64,000 bases of DNA from Geothrix sp. 21YS21S-2. GTDB lineage: Bacteria > Acidobacteriota > Holophagae > Holophagales > Holophagaceae. Below the pieces are notes generated by a model. That model made no database searches. It was not told where the DNA came from and saw nothing but the letters and a program-made list of their open reading frames with translations. Position 1 is the first letter of the stretch; the number at the start of each line of letters is the position of its first letter. The DNA lies in the NCBI RefSeq assembly GCF_030846775.1, contig NZ_CP132910.1, positions 2,638,001 through 2,702,000 on the forward strand, given 5' to 3'. The position numbers were made by a program, and so were the translations under genes. This document shows, piece after piece, positions 36,237-43,125 of this stretch.

Positions 36237-37089
36237 TGGGATTCCGGATTTCGTTGAGGTCCAAGCCGGCCTTCAGGGCGTCGTGGAAGTCCTGGAGCTG
36301 GAGGTTGGAGACGACGCCCCAGCGCCGGCTGACGGGGTCGGCGGCAACCCACAGGTTGCTGACGGTCTTCCAGGACTGAGCCTTCCCTCCCAGCACATCC
36401 AGATGGGAGAGAGCCTCCTCCCAACCCGGACCGGATGCGTGGCCCGGCCCGACGGCCTCGAGGGCGCTGGACCACCCTTCGGTCAGGGGTACCCGGACGG
36501 CCAGGAAGTTCCTGAGGGCGGTTTCCGCTTGGCGAAGCGGCCTTGCATTGTAGCTGGTGAGATTGCTTGCACATGCGCCAAGGGCCTCGGCCACGTTCTC
36601 CAGGGCCCACCCAAGCCGGTTCTGGAGGCCATAGTCAACGAACCTGGCCCAGAGCCGCTTCAGGTCGACCTTGTCGTGGTTCCGGGCGAGGACCGGGGCG
36701 ATGGCCGTGATCTGGCGCGGATTCCGGCCATCCAGGAGGACTTCCCGCAGGGTGGTTTCGACGTCCTGGTTGAGGGTGCTGGGCAGAACCCGGGGATCCT
36801 GGGAAAGGTGGTCGGCCCCCTGCTGGGCGAGGGCACGCTGGAATTCGGCTTCCGGATCCCGCTTGGCCAGATCGAAGGCCTGGGGCACCTCGTTGAAGAT
36901 CTTGAGGACTTCCAGGAGCTGTTCAGCGGTAAGGGAGCCTTCCCCTTTCTCCACATAGGAAAGCCAAGCCTGGGAAACACCGAGCTGCCGGGCGAGGAAG
37001 GCCTGGGACATGCTGCGATGCTTTCGCAATTCACGAAGCTTTTGGCCGATATGCCTTCTAAGTTCATGTTTCCAGGTCGCTTCGATCAC
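36223..37089 (-). CDS. XRE-family DNA-binding protein, putative antitoxin
   Basis: A 288-residue protein with an N-terminal Cro/C1 helix-turn-helix (IGQKLRELRKHRSMSQAFLA then RQLGVSQAWLSYVEKGEGSL). A long helical C-terminal domain of unknown family follows. It starts at GTG, about 24 bases after a predicted transcription start, and overlaps the nucleotidyltransferase gene by 14 bases. Position, order (regulator first) and overlap suggest it represses the operon and neutralises the partner. The C-terminal domain (ALENVAEALGACASNLTSYN; NLWVAADPVSRRWGVVSNLQ) is large for an antitoxin and could contact the enzyme or sense a trigger. Confidence 0.78.
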   Translation of the reverse strand: MIEATWKHELRRHIGQKLRELRKHRSMSQAFLARQLGVSQAWLSYVEKGEGSLTAEQLLEVLKIFNEVPQAFDLAKRDPEAEFQRALAQQGADHLSQDPRVLPSTLNQDVETTLREVLLDGRNPRQITAIAPVLARNHDKVDLKRLWARFVDYGLQNRLGWALENVAEALGACASNLTSYNARPLRQAETALRNFLAVRVPLTEGWSSALEAVGPGHASGPGWEEALSHLDVLGGKAQSWKTVSNLWVAADPVSRRWGVVSNLQLQDFHDALKAGLDLNEIRNPNDTV

Positions 37090-37119
37090 TTTAATGATTA
37101 CTCCATCAAGATACTTATA

Positions 37120-37147
37120 ATTTTATTCCTTCTTCCTTTTTTGTCAA
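37120..37147 (-). promoter_or_regulatory. Promoter of the XRE/nucleotidyltransferase operon
   Basis: On the minus strand, a perfect TTGACA (37142-37147) and TAAAAT (37120-37125) are 16 bases apart, in an AT-rich stretch about 30 bases upstream of the GTG start. Confidence 0.7.
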
Positions 37148-37218
37148 TGCTTGTGTCGGCTTAAACGGGTCGAACAGCGCCATTCCTTCCTGACTGGATG
37201 GGCAGGGGGCCCACCGTT

Positions 37219-38472
37219 TCAAGCGGAGGCCTCGCTACCCTCTCCGTGGGGATCTGCCGATGGACCGTTCACCTTCTCCCCGAGCCTGGGTTTGCGCCCA
37301 TCCAGGGCCGCGGCGATCCAATCCGAGGTCGCCTGGCTTGCCTCCGCCAGGATTCCCCCGGCTGCGCTCAGCCGCGTGTAGACCCCTGCGACCCCCGCGA
37401 CCTTGTGCCCCAGCAGGGCATCGAAGACCTGGGGCGGGTATCCGAGTTCCGCGCAGACCGTGTTGAACGTCCTTCGCAGGTCGTGAATGACGGCGTCGGG
37501 GACGAAGACTTTCCTTCGCCCTACCTTCTCCACCTTCCCCAGGCTCGCGTCCTCGGTGACGTTTTCCCAGACTCGCTTGATGGAATTCAAGGGCCCGTCG
37601 GTCGGAACGTGCTTCACCTTGCGCGTCCCATCCTCCTGAAGTTCCGTGACCCGCTTGAAATACCCGGGAAAGACGTAGTGCGAGATTCGCACTTCCGCCC
37701 GGGCCTTCAGGATGGCCAGGAGATGGGAGTTGATGGGCAGGACCTTGGCTCCGGCCTTCCGGCTGGTTTTGTGGACCCGGAAGGTCATGGTGTTCCGGTT
37801 GAAATCGATATCCAGCCAGCGCAGACCCAGCGCTTCATTCATCCGAAGTCCTGACAGGGCCAGGAAGCGGATGGGATCGGGATCCAGGCGTGTTCCCTCC
37901 AGGGCATGCAGGGCCGCACCCAGGGACTCCAGTTCCTTTCCGGAAAGGACGCGGTCCCGGGATTCCTCGGAGTGGCGTTCGAGGTGGGTCACCGGGTTGG
38001 TGCCCATGGCACGCCATCCCTTCCGCTCGGCGATGTTGAGCAGGCGTCGAAGGAGGGTCACGCAGCGGTTCGCGGTGACTTCGTACCCTTCCTTCATGAT
38101 CTTTCGGTAGAAGGACTCCACGTCCGCCAGGGTGAGGTCCCTCACCAGGCGCCGACCCAGTTCCGGGAGGATCCGGTTCAGCAGGGATTCGTATCTGGCC
38201 TGGGAGTGCGGGCGGAGCTTCGATTTGTAGTCCTCGCGCCAGCAGCCCACGAGTTCCTCCAGGTCCCGGGCCTCGTCAGTGGTCCAGCATGAGGCGCTGC
38301 CGATGGTGGCCTGGATCTTCCGCTTGTCGCGGGTGAACTGGAAGACGTAGCTCTTGGCTCCGTTGGGCGTGACCCGGAGGCCGAAACCCTTCACTTCGAT
38401 GTCCCACACGCGGATGACGGTGGGGCCCGGCTTTAGCCGCTCTACAAAGGAATCTGAAAGTCGTTTCCGCAT
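37219..38472 (-). CDS. Tyrosine recombinase (island integrase)
   Basis: A 417-residue phage-type integrase that should catalyse insertion and excision at the tRNA-Pro site. The N-terminal arm-binding domain (RVWDIEVKGFGLRVTPNGAK) matches the DUF4102-like type; a core-binding domain and the catalytic domain follow. The catalytic set is complete: Arg in LSGLRMNEAL, Lys in VHKTSRK, HDLRR, GHK, and Tyr in GVYTRL. GGAG lies six bases before the ATG. The gene sits about 170 bases from attR and reads away from it. All key residues are intact, so the island may still be mobile. No excisionase gene was recognised. Confidence 0.95.
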   Translation of the reverse strand: MRKRLSDSFVERLKPGPTVIRVWDIEVKGFGLRVTPNGAKSYVFQFTRDKRKIQATIGSASCWTTDEARDLEELVGCWREDYKSKLRPHSQARYESLLNRILPELGRRLVRDLTLADVESFYRKIMKEGYEVTANRCVTLLRRLLNIAERKGWRAMGTNPVTHLERHSEESRDRVLSGKELESLGAALHALEGTRLDPDPIRFLALSGLRMNEALGLRWLDIDFNRNTMTFRVHKTSRKAGAKVLPINSHLLAILKARAEVRISHYVFPGYFKRVTELQEDGTRKVKHVPTDGPLNSIKRVWENVTEDASLGKVEKVGRRKVFVPDAVIHDLRRTFNTVCAELGYPPQVFDALLGHKVAGVAGVYTRLSAAGGILAEASQATSDWIAAALDGRKPRLGEKVNGPSADPHGEGSEASA

Positions 38473-38640
38473 CGGTGCTCCTGGGTGTCATGGATGAAAA
38501 CCGGAACACCTTCGTGACACCCCGGCGGGCGATGCGGGGGAGTCATCGTGCGGATGGGATCACTCGGAAAACCAGTCCCTGCGCGGTATTGCGAGGGATC
38601 ACGACCAGAGGGCCATCCTGAAAAATAGTCGGAGGCCAAA

Positions 38641-38686
38641 TTTGGGAGCAGAGGGTCGTAGGTTAGAATCCTATCGCCCCGACCAA
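38641..38686 (+). repeat. attR: right attachment site
   Basis: Copy of the 3' end of tRNA-Pro, with one change at 38665 (T-loop C to A) relative to attL. It is followed by the displaced tRNA terminator. Confidence 0.93.
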
Positions 38687-38687
38687 A

Positions 38688-38725
38688 AAGAAGGCCTTGG
38701 AACCAAACGATTCCAAGGCCTTCTT
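38688..38725. terminator. Displaced bidirectional terminator of tRNA-Pro
   Basis: A perfect 15-bp stem (38688-38702 with 38711-38725) and eight-base loop, with A-rich sequence before and T-rich after. It starts two bases after attR, where the tRNA's own terminator would lie before integration. Confidence 0.85.
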
Positions 38726-39513
38726 CTTTGCACTCATAGCAACCAGTCCTTACCGCCTGCCAGGATCGTCATCACATCATCACAATTTCAAACGGTTCAC
38801 ACCTGTAATGGATGTAATGAAACGCCAGGCTTGGCCCACTAGAGCAATCACTTCGTGCGGTCGCCACCATGAAGACGAGCATTGGCACGCCAAAGTAGTT
38901 ACTTCATTACAACGTACCATCAAAAAAACCGACCGCGGCACGACCTGTGCCAGTAGGACTGGGGTTTGGGCGATGTCCTTGTAAAATGAAGACTTCACGA
39001 TTGCAAGATCGTCCATAGAGCTTGGCCCCATCGGCACCATCCGGTCCTTGCCGCCCTTGCCGTCCCGGACGTGGATCAGCTGTTGCGAGGCACCTTTCGC
39101 AAGGGAGAAGGATCCTGGAATAAGGGTCGGGGTTCCCAGGTTCCCACAGCCGGCGCTGGCTTCCTTGGACGTCACCAGCGATGGACTTGTGGACCGTCTT
39201 CACGTCCTGATTCCACCTCCGGCGTTTGCCGAGTTCCCAGCATCGGCAGGAGCCGCTCGGCCAGGGATCGAAGCGGGCCCCGCAGAGGGTGCAAAATGGC
39301 TTTTTCATGGTGCCTTGCAATCGCACCGTCCCATACCGCATGAGGACATGAATCGCATTGCGGGTGATCCTGGCGCGTGAAATAAACGACTAGTGTGTCA
39401 TCAAATAATCATTATTTTGCAATGCCAACGGAACTGCCTATATTCAACCTGCCGCACGCCTGCTGTAGGTGGGCGATCCTTTCAGTCCGTGAACCCATGC
39501 AGAGGAGAATGTG
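38726..39513. other. Degraded region with recombinase debris, no intact gene
   Basis: No convincing complete gene in nearly 800 bases. The minus strand at 39023-39088 encodes QLIHVRDGKGGKDRMVPM, a classic tyrosine-recombinase signature, without the rest of the protein. A possible small minus-strand ORF (from ATG 39308, MKKPFCTLCGARFDPWPSGS) reads plausibly for only about 45 codons, then looks out of frame. The end, up to 39513, is the leader of the cytochrome gene. This looks like an older, decayed insertion next to the current island. Confidence 0.55.
39023..39088 (-). pseudogene. Fragment of a tyrosine recombinase
   Basis: About 21 codons contain the HVRDGKGGKDRMVPM motif that surrounds the catalytic Lys in XerC/integron-type recombinases. 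The catalytic Arg, His and Tyr segments are absent nearby in any frame I can follow. Confidence 0.4.
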
Positions 39514-40122
39514 ATGACCCAAAGCCCACGATTTTCGTTCCTTTCTGGCCTCAATCGCACATCCGTGCGCGTCGGGCTGGCCATGGCCTTGGCGGCCGGC
39601 CTTGGGGTTTATACCTCGGCATCGGACCATGAAGGCGGGGAAAGGGAGGAGAGTCTGGTCAGGCGCGGCTTCGCCATGGTTCCGAAGGGCGTGACGCTCG
39701 ATATGCGGGGCCGCAACCATGCCCTGGTCGGCCTGGGCAGCTACATCGTGAACACCGGTGGCTGCATCGACTGCCATACGCATCCGACGTATATGCCCGG
39801 CGGCAACCCCTTCGCCGGTCAGCCAGAGGTCGTGAACAGCGCGCAGTACCTGTCGGGAGGTCAGCAGTTCGGGCCATTCACCTCGGCCAACCTGACGCCG
39901 GACAACACGGGGCGCCCGGCCGGCTTGAGCCTCAGCGAATTCGTGAACCTGATGCGAACCGGCGTCGATCCGGATTGGACCCCGGCGTCGAATCGGCCAA
40001 AGCTTCTTCAAGTCATGCCGTGGCCGGCCTTCGGCAAGAAGTCCGATCGCGATCTGGCTGCGATCTACGAGTACTTGAGCGCGATTCCGTCGCTGCCCAA
40101 CAACCCGAACCCGGGTCCCTGA
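39514..40122 (+). CDS. Monohaem c-type cytochrome
   Basis: A 202-residue exported protein with an N-terminal hydrophobic segment (VGLAMALAAGLGVYTSA) and one haem-binding CIDCH near residue 87. The likely distal ligand is Met in LQVMPWPAFGKKSDRDLAAI, giving a class I cytochrome c fold. The protein resembles small c-type subunits of dehydrogenases in which the haem accepts electrons in the periplasm, but no dehydrogenase is adjacent. ATG 39514 has GAGGAG six bases upstream; a GTG at 39511 is less well placed. It is flanked by debris and about 250 non-coding bases, and its composition differs slightly from the host, so transfer is possible. Confidence 0.88.
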   Translation: MTQSPRFSFLSGLNRTSVRVGLAMALAAGLGVYTSASDHEGGEREESLVRRGFAMVPKGVTLDMRGRNHALVGLGSYIVNTGGCIDCHTHPTYMPGGNPFAGQPEVVNSAQYLSGGQQFGPFTSANLTPDNTGRPAGLSLSEFVNLMRTGVDPDWTPASNRPKLLQVMPWPAFGKKSDRDLAAIYEYLSAIPSLPNNPNPGP

Positions 40123-40374
40123 GCGCGCGAGGGACCTGGATGCCCGCGTCGCGGTAGGCCTGTTCAAACCGTTGGCCCCTACGGCGGGACCATGGCGTTT
40201 GAAGGCGCGAGGCGCGTCCCGCCCAGATCATTGGGCCTGGGCAGCCTGGCGGCGCCCAGGACCTCCCGCAGATCCCGCGCCGGATGAGCGTAGGGGAGAG
40301 TGACTGCACCCATGCAGGGGCCCTTGACGGAAGGGCCGGACCCAGGCCGGAATCCTCCCCGGCGCCCTGCCCCA

Positions 40375-40857
40375 TCACCCCCGGTCGGCCTCGCTCCGGA
40401 GGGCGTCCCTCAGGCGGTCCAGGAGGCCCAGGAGCGCGGCGCGCTCCCCGGCGTCGAAGACCCGGGCCACCTCCCGCACGGCCTGGGCCTCCACGGCCCC
40501 CACCCGTTCGGTGAGGGCCCGGCCTTCGTCCGTGATGGAGACCCGCACCCCGCGCCGGTCCCCGGGGTCCTCCCGGCGCCGGACCAGGCCCTGGGCCTCC
40601 AGGCGGATCGCCAGGCGCGACACGTCCGCGAACCGGTAGAGCATCCGGCGCCGGATGTCCTGCACAAGGTAGCCGCCCTCGGGTCCGCCCCGGAGGATCC
40701 GCAGGAGGTTGTACTGGGGGTCCGAAAGCTGGAACTCCGCGAAGACCCGGTTCTCCAGGAACCGGCCCAGGAACTCCCGGGTGAGGAGCACGGCGAGGAT
40801 CACGTCCTCCCCCTCGGCCGGGGGACGGGACATCCGCAACTCCTCCCGCAGGTCCAT
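40375..40857 (-). CDS. MarR-family transcriptional regulator
   Basis: A 160-residue winged-helix regulator. The MarR fold is seen in SDPQYNLLRILRGGPEGGYL, the recognition region DIRRRMLYRFADVSRLAIRL, then EAQGLVRRREDPGDRRGVRV, the family's wing with the DxRxxR signature, and ITDEGRAL. I chose ATG 40857, with GGAGG five bases upstream; the frame extends 17 codons further. It is divergent from a YceI gene with a 109-base spacer that carries a perfect palindrome, so it very likely represses itself and YceI. The inducing ligand is unknown. Confidence 0.92.
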   Translation of the reverse strand: MDLREELRMSRPPAEGEDVILAVLLTREFLGRFLENRVFAEFQLSDPQYNLLRILRGGPEGGYLVQDIRRRMLYRFADVSRLAIRLEAQGLVRRREDPGDRRGVRVSITDEGRALTERVGAVEAQAVREVARVFDAGERAALLGLLDRLRDALRSEADRG

Positions 40858-40906
40858 GGGCGCCTCCGGGGAGCAGTGTAGCAAAAAATTCCAAAATACG
40901 GGTTGC

Positions 40907-40950
40907 AACTCATGAGTTTCAACTCATATTGTATTGCGCGTTGAAACGCG
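40907..40950. promoter_or_regulatory. Candidate MarR operators between marR and yceI genes
   Basis: AACTCATGAGTT at 40907-40918 is a perfect 12-bp palindrome, and its half CAACTCAT repeats at 40920-40927. A second dyad, CGCGTT/AACGCG with two central bases, is at 40937-40950. All lie in the divergent spacer. Confidence 0.6.
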
Positions 40951-40966
40951 TAAAAAGGAGACGCCC

Positions 40967-41578
40967 ATGACCAACCTCAGCCATCCCACCCTGAGCTCCG
41001 TGCTCGGCACCGCTTTGTTGCTCGCCTCCCCGGACCCGGCGTTTGCCAGGGACCTCTACCGGATCGACCCCACCCACTCCCAGGTGGGCTTCCGCGTGCG
41101 CCACCTGGTGACCCGGGTGCCGGGGGAGTTCCGGGTCTTCGAGGGGACCCTGGAGGTGGACGGCCAGGACCTCTCCCGGTCCTCGGTGGCCGTAACGATC
41201 CAGGCCGCCAGCGTGGACACCCGGCTGGAGGCCCGGGACAACCACTTGCGCAGCGCGGATTTCTTCGATGCCGAGCGCCACCCCCTCATCACCTTCCGCA
41301 GCACCCGGGTGGTGGACCGCGGCCAGGGGCGCCTGGAGGTCACCGGGGACCTCACGATCAAGGGCATCACCCGGCCCGTCACCCTCGCGGCGATGAGCCT
41401 GGGGGCGGTGCGTACGCCCTTCAAGGACACCCGGGCGGGGTTCGAGGGCACCGTGAAAGTGAACCGCAAGGACTTCGGCATGAACTGGAACCTCCCCCTC
41501 GACCTGGGCGGAACGGTGCTGGGCGAGGAGGTGGAGATCTCCCTGGCGGTGGAAGCGATCAAGCAGGAGGCGCCGTGA
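40967..41578 (+). CDS. YceI-family periplasmic lipid-binding protein
   Basis: A 203-residue member of the YceI family, lipocalin-like barrels that bind polyprenoid or fatty lipids such as isoprenoid quinones. A signal peptide (LSSVLGTALLLASPDPAFA) precedes YRIDPTHSQVGFRVRHLVTR, the family's opening. It then shows FEGTLEVDGQDLSRSSVAVT, DFFDAERHPLITFRSTRV, the LTIKGITRPVTL segment, and FGMNWN near the end. ATG 40967 follows AAGGAG. It is divergent from a MarR regulator; such pairs often respond to membrane stress or organic solvents. Confidence 0.92.
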   Translation: MTNLSHPTLSSVLGTALLLASPDPAFARDLYRIDPTHSQVGFRVRHLVTRVPGEFRVFEGTLEVDGQDLSRSSVAVTIQAASVDTRLEARDNHLRSADFFDAERHPLITFRSTRVVDRGQGRLEVTGDLTIKGITRPVTLAAMSLGAVRTPFKDTRAGFEGTVKVNRKDFGMNWNLPLDLGGTVLGEEVEISLAVEAIKQEAP

Positions 41579-41651
41579 GCGCCGGACCTGCACCGGACGG
41601 GGGGCTCGCGCGCTAAAGTTAGGCCTTCCCCCCCGCTCCGGAGGCACGCCC

Positions 41652-43091
41652 ATGGACCCCACGTTCTATTGGCACGACTACGAGACCTTCGGAGTCGATC
41701 CCCGGGCGGATCGGCCGGCGCAATTCGCCGGACTGCGCACCGACCTGGACCTCAGGGAGGTGGGGGAACCGCTGGAGATCTGGTGCCGCCTCTCGCCGGA
41801 CTACCTGCCCCAGCCCGAGGCCTGCCTGCTCACGGGGATCGGACCCGGGGCCGTGGGGCGCCTGGGGCTGCGGGAGGCGGACTTCATCACCGCCATCCAC
41901 ACGGAGATGGCCCGGCCCGGGACCTGCACCGTCGGCTACAACAGCCTGCGCTTCGACGACGAGGTCACCCGCTCCACCCTGTTCAGGAACCTGCTGGATC
42001 CCTACGCCCGGGAGTGGAAGAACGGCAACAGCCGCTGGGATCTCCTGGACGTCCTCCGCCTGGCCCGGGCCTTCCGCCCCGAAGGGATCGTCTGGCCGGA
42101 CCAGGAGGACGGCACGCCGTCCTTCCGGCTGGGGGACCTCACCCGTGCCAACGGGATTCCCCACGGGGAGGCCCACACCGCCCTGGCCGATGTGCGGGCC
42201 ACGCTCGCCCTGGCCCGCAGGCTGAAGGCGGCCCAGCCCAGGCTCTGGGACTTCGCCCTCAAGGCGCGCGGCAAGCAGTGGGTGCGCGCCCAGGCCGATC
42301 CCGCCCATCCCCAGGCCCTCATCCACGTCTCGGGCATGTTCAAGGCGGCCCAGGGGTCCTTCTCCCTCGTCTGGCCCGTGGGGGACCAGCCGGACCGTCC
42401 CAACGAGATCGTGCTCTGGGACCTGCGGGTCCCCTTCGAGCCGTTCCTGGACCTGGACGTGCCGGCCCTCCGGGAGCGGATGTTCGCGAAGGCGGAGGAC
42501 CTGGCCTCGCGCGGCTGGGAGCGCCCGGGCGTGAAGACCCTGCACACCAACAAGTGCCCGGTCATCGTGCGGGACCTGCGCCTGCTGACGCCGGCGGTGG
42601 CCGAACGCCATGGCCTCGACCTGCCCGGCCTGGAGGCCCGGGGCGCCGCCCTGCAGGCGCAGACGGCCTTCCGGGCCCGGCTGGTCGAGGCCAGCGGCTC
42701 AGCGTTCGCGGGCCCCGGCTCCGCCGACCCGGATTTCTCCATCTACGGAGGCTTCTTTTCCGATGCCGACCGCGCGTGGATGGACCGGATCCATCTGTCG
42801 GCCCCCGCGGAGCTGGGCAGGCTCAGGCCCGTGTTCAAGGATCCCCGGCTCCCGGAGCTCTTCTTCCGCTACCGGGCCCGCAACTGGCCCGAGCTGCTCA
42901 CCCCGGCGGAGGCGGAACGCTGGGCGGCCCATTGCCGGAACCGGCTGGAGCATCCGCCCCTGGAGAGCCTGCTGGGCCTGGACCGCTTCCGGGAAGTCCT
43001 TGCGGGGTTCCGGAAGAGCCATCCGGAACGGACGGCCCTCTGGCAGGAACTCGAGGACTGCCTCCCGGCCGAGGTTCCCTCCGAACGGTGA
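41652..43091 (+). CDS. sbcB: Exodeoxyribonuclease I
   Basis: ExoI degrades single-stranded DNA 3' to 5' and works in recombination and mismatch repair. The 479-residue protein has the DEDD exonuclease motifs: FYWHDYETFGVDPRADRPAQ (motif I, D and E), TVGYNSLRFDDEVTR (motif II), and HTALADVRATLALA (motif III). The SH3-like and C-terminal parts (IVLWDLRVPFEPFLDL; LHTNKCPVIV) agree with ExoI. GGAGG lies seven bases before the ATG. Length and order match the E. coli enzyme (475 residues). It is followed 34 bases later by the Tet(M)-like gene. Confidence 0.95.
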   Translation: MDPTFYWHDYETFGVDPRADRPAQFAGLRTDLDLREVGEPLEIWCRLSPDYLPQPEACLLTGIGPGAVGRLGLREADFITAIHTEMARPGTCTVGYNSLRFDDEVTRSTLFRNLLDPYAREWKNGNSRWDLLDVLRLARAFRPEGIVWPDQEDGTPSFRLGDLTRANGIPHGEAHTALADVRATLALARRLKAAQPRLWDFALKARGKQWVRAQADPAHPQALIHVSGMFKAAQGSFSLVWPVGDQPDRPNEIVLWDLRVPFEPFLDLDVPALRERMFAKAEDLASRGWERPGVKTLHTNKCPVIVRDLRLLTPAVAERHGLDLPGLEARGAALQAQTAFRARLVEASGSAFAGPGSADPDFSIYGGFFSDADRAWMDRIHLSAPAELGRLRPVFKDPRLPELFFRYRARNWPELLTPAEAERWAAHCRNRLEHPPLESLLGLDRFREVLAGFRKSHPERTALWQELEDCLPAEVPSER

Positions 43092-43125
43092 CGAAGGCGC
43101 CTCGCGGGTGTGGTGGAATGGTCCC

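Larger units (their letters stand above)
32528..38686. mobile_element. Integrated genomic island in tRNA-Pro (about 6.1 kb)
   Basis: The element is bounded by 46-bp direct repeats, one in the 3' end of tRNA-Pro and one next to its own tyrosine recombinase. The interior has visibly more A+T in its left half than the host DNA around it. Cargo: an unknown 571-residue protein, insertion-sequence remnants (34659-35510), and a nucleotidyltransferase/XRE pair. No replication, capsid or conjugation genes are present, so it is a small non-autonomous or satellite-like island. Such tRNA-borne islands often carry phage-defence cargo; for this one that is inference. Confidence 0.9.
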
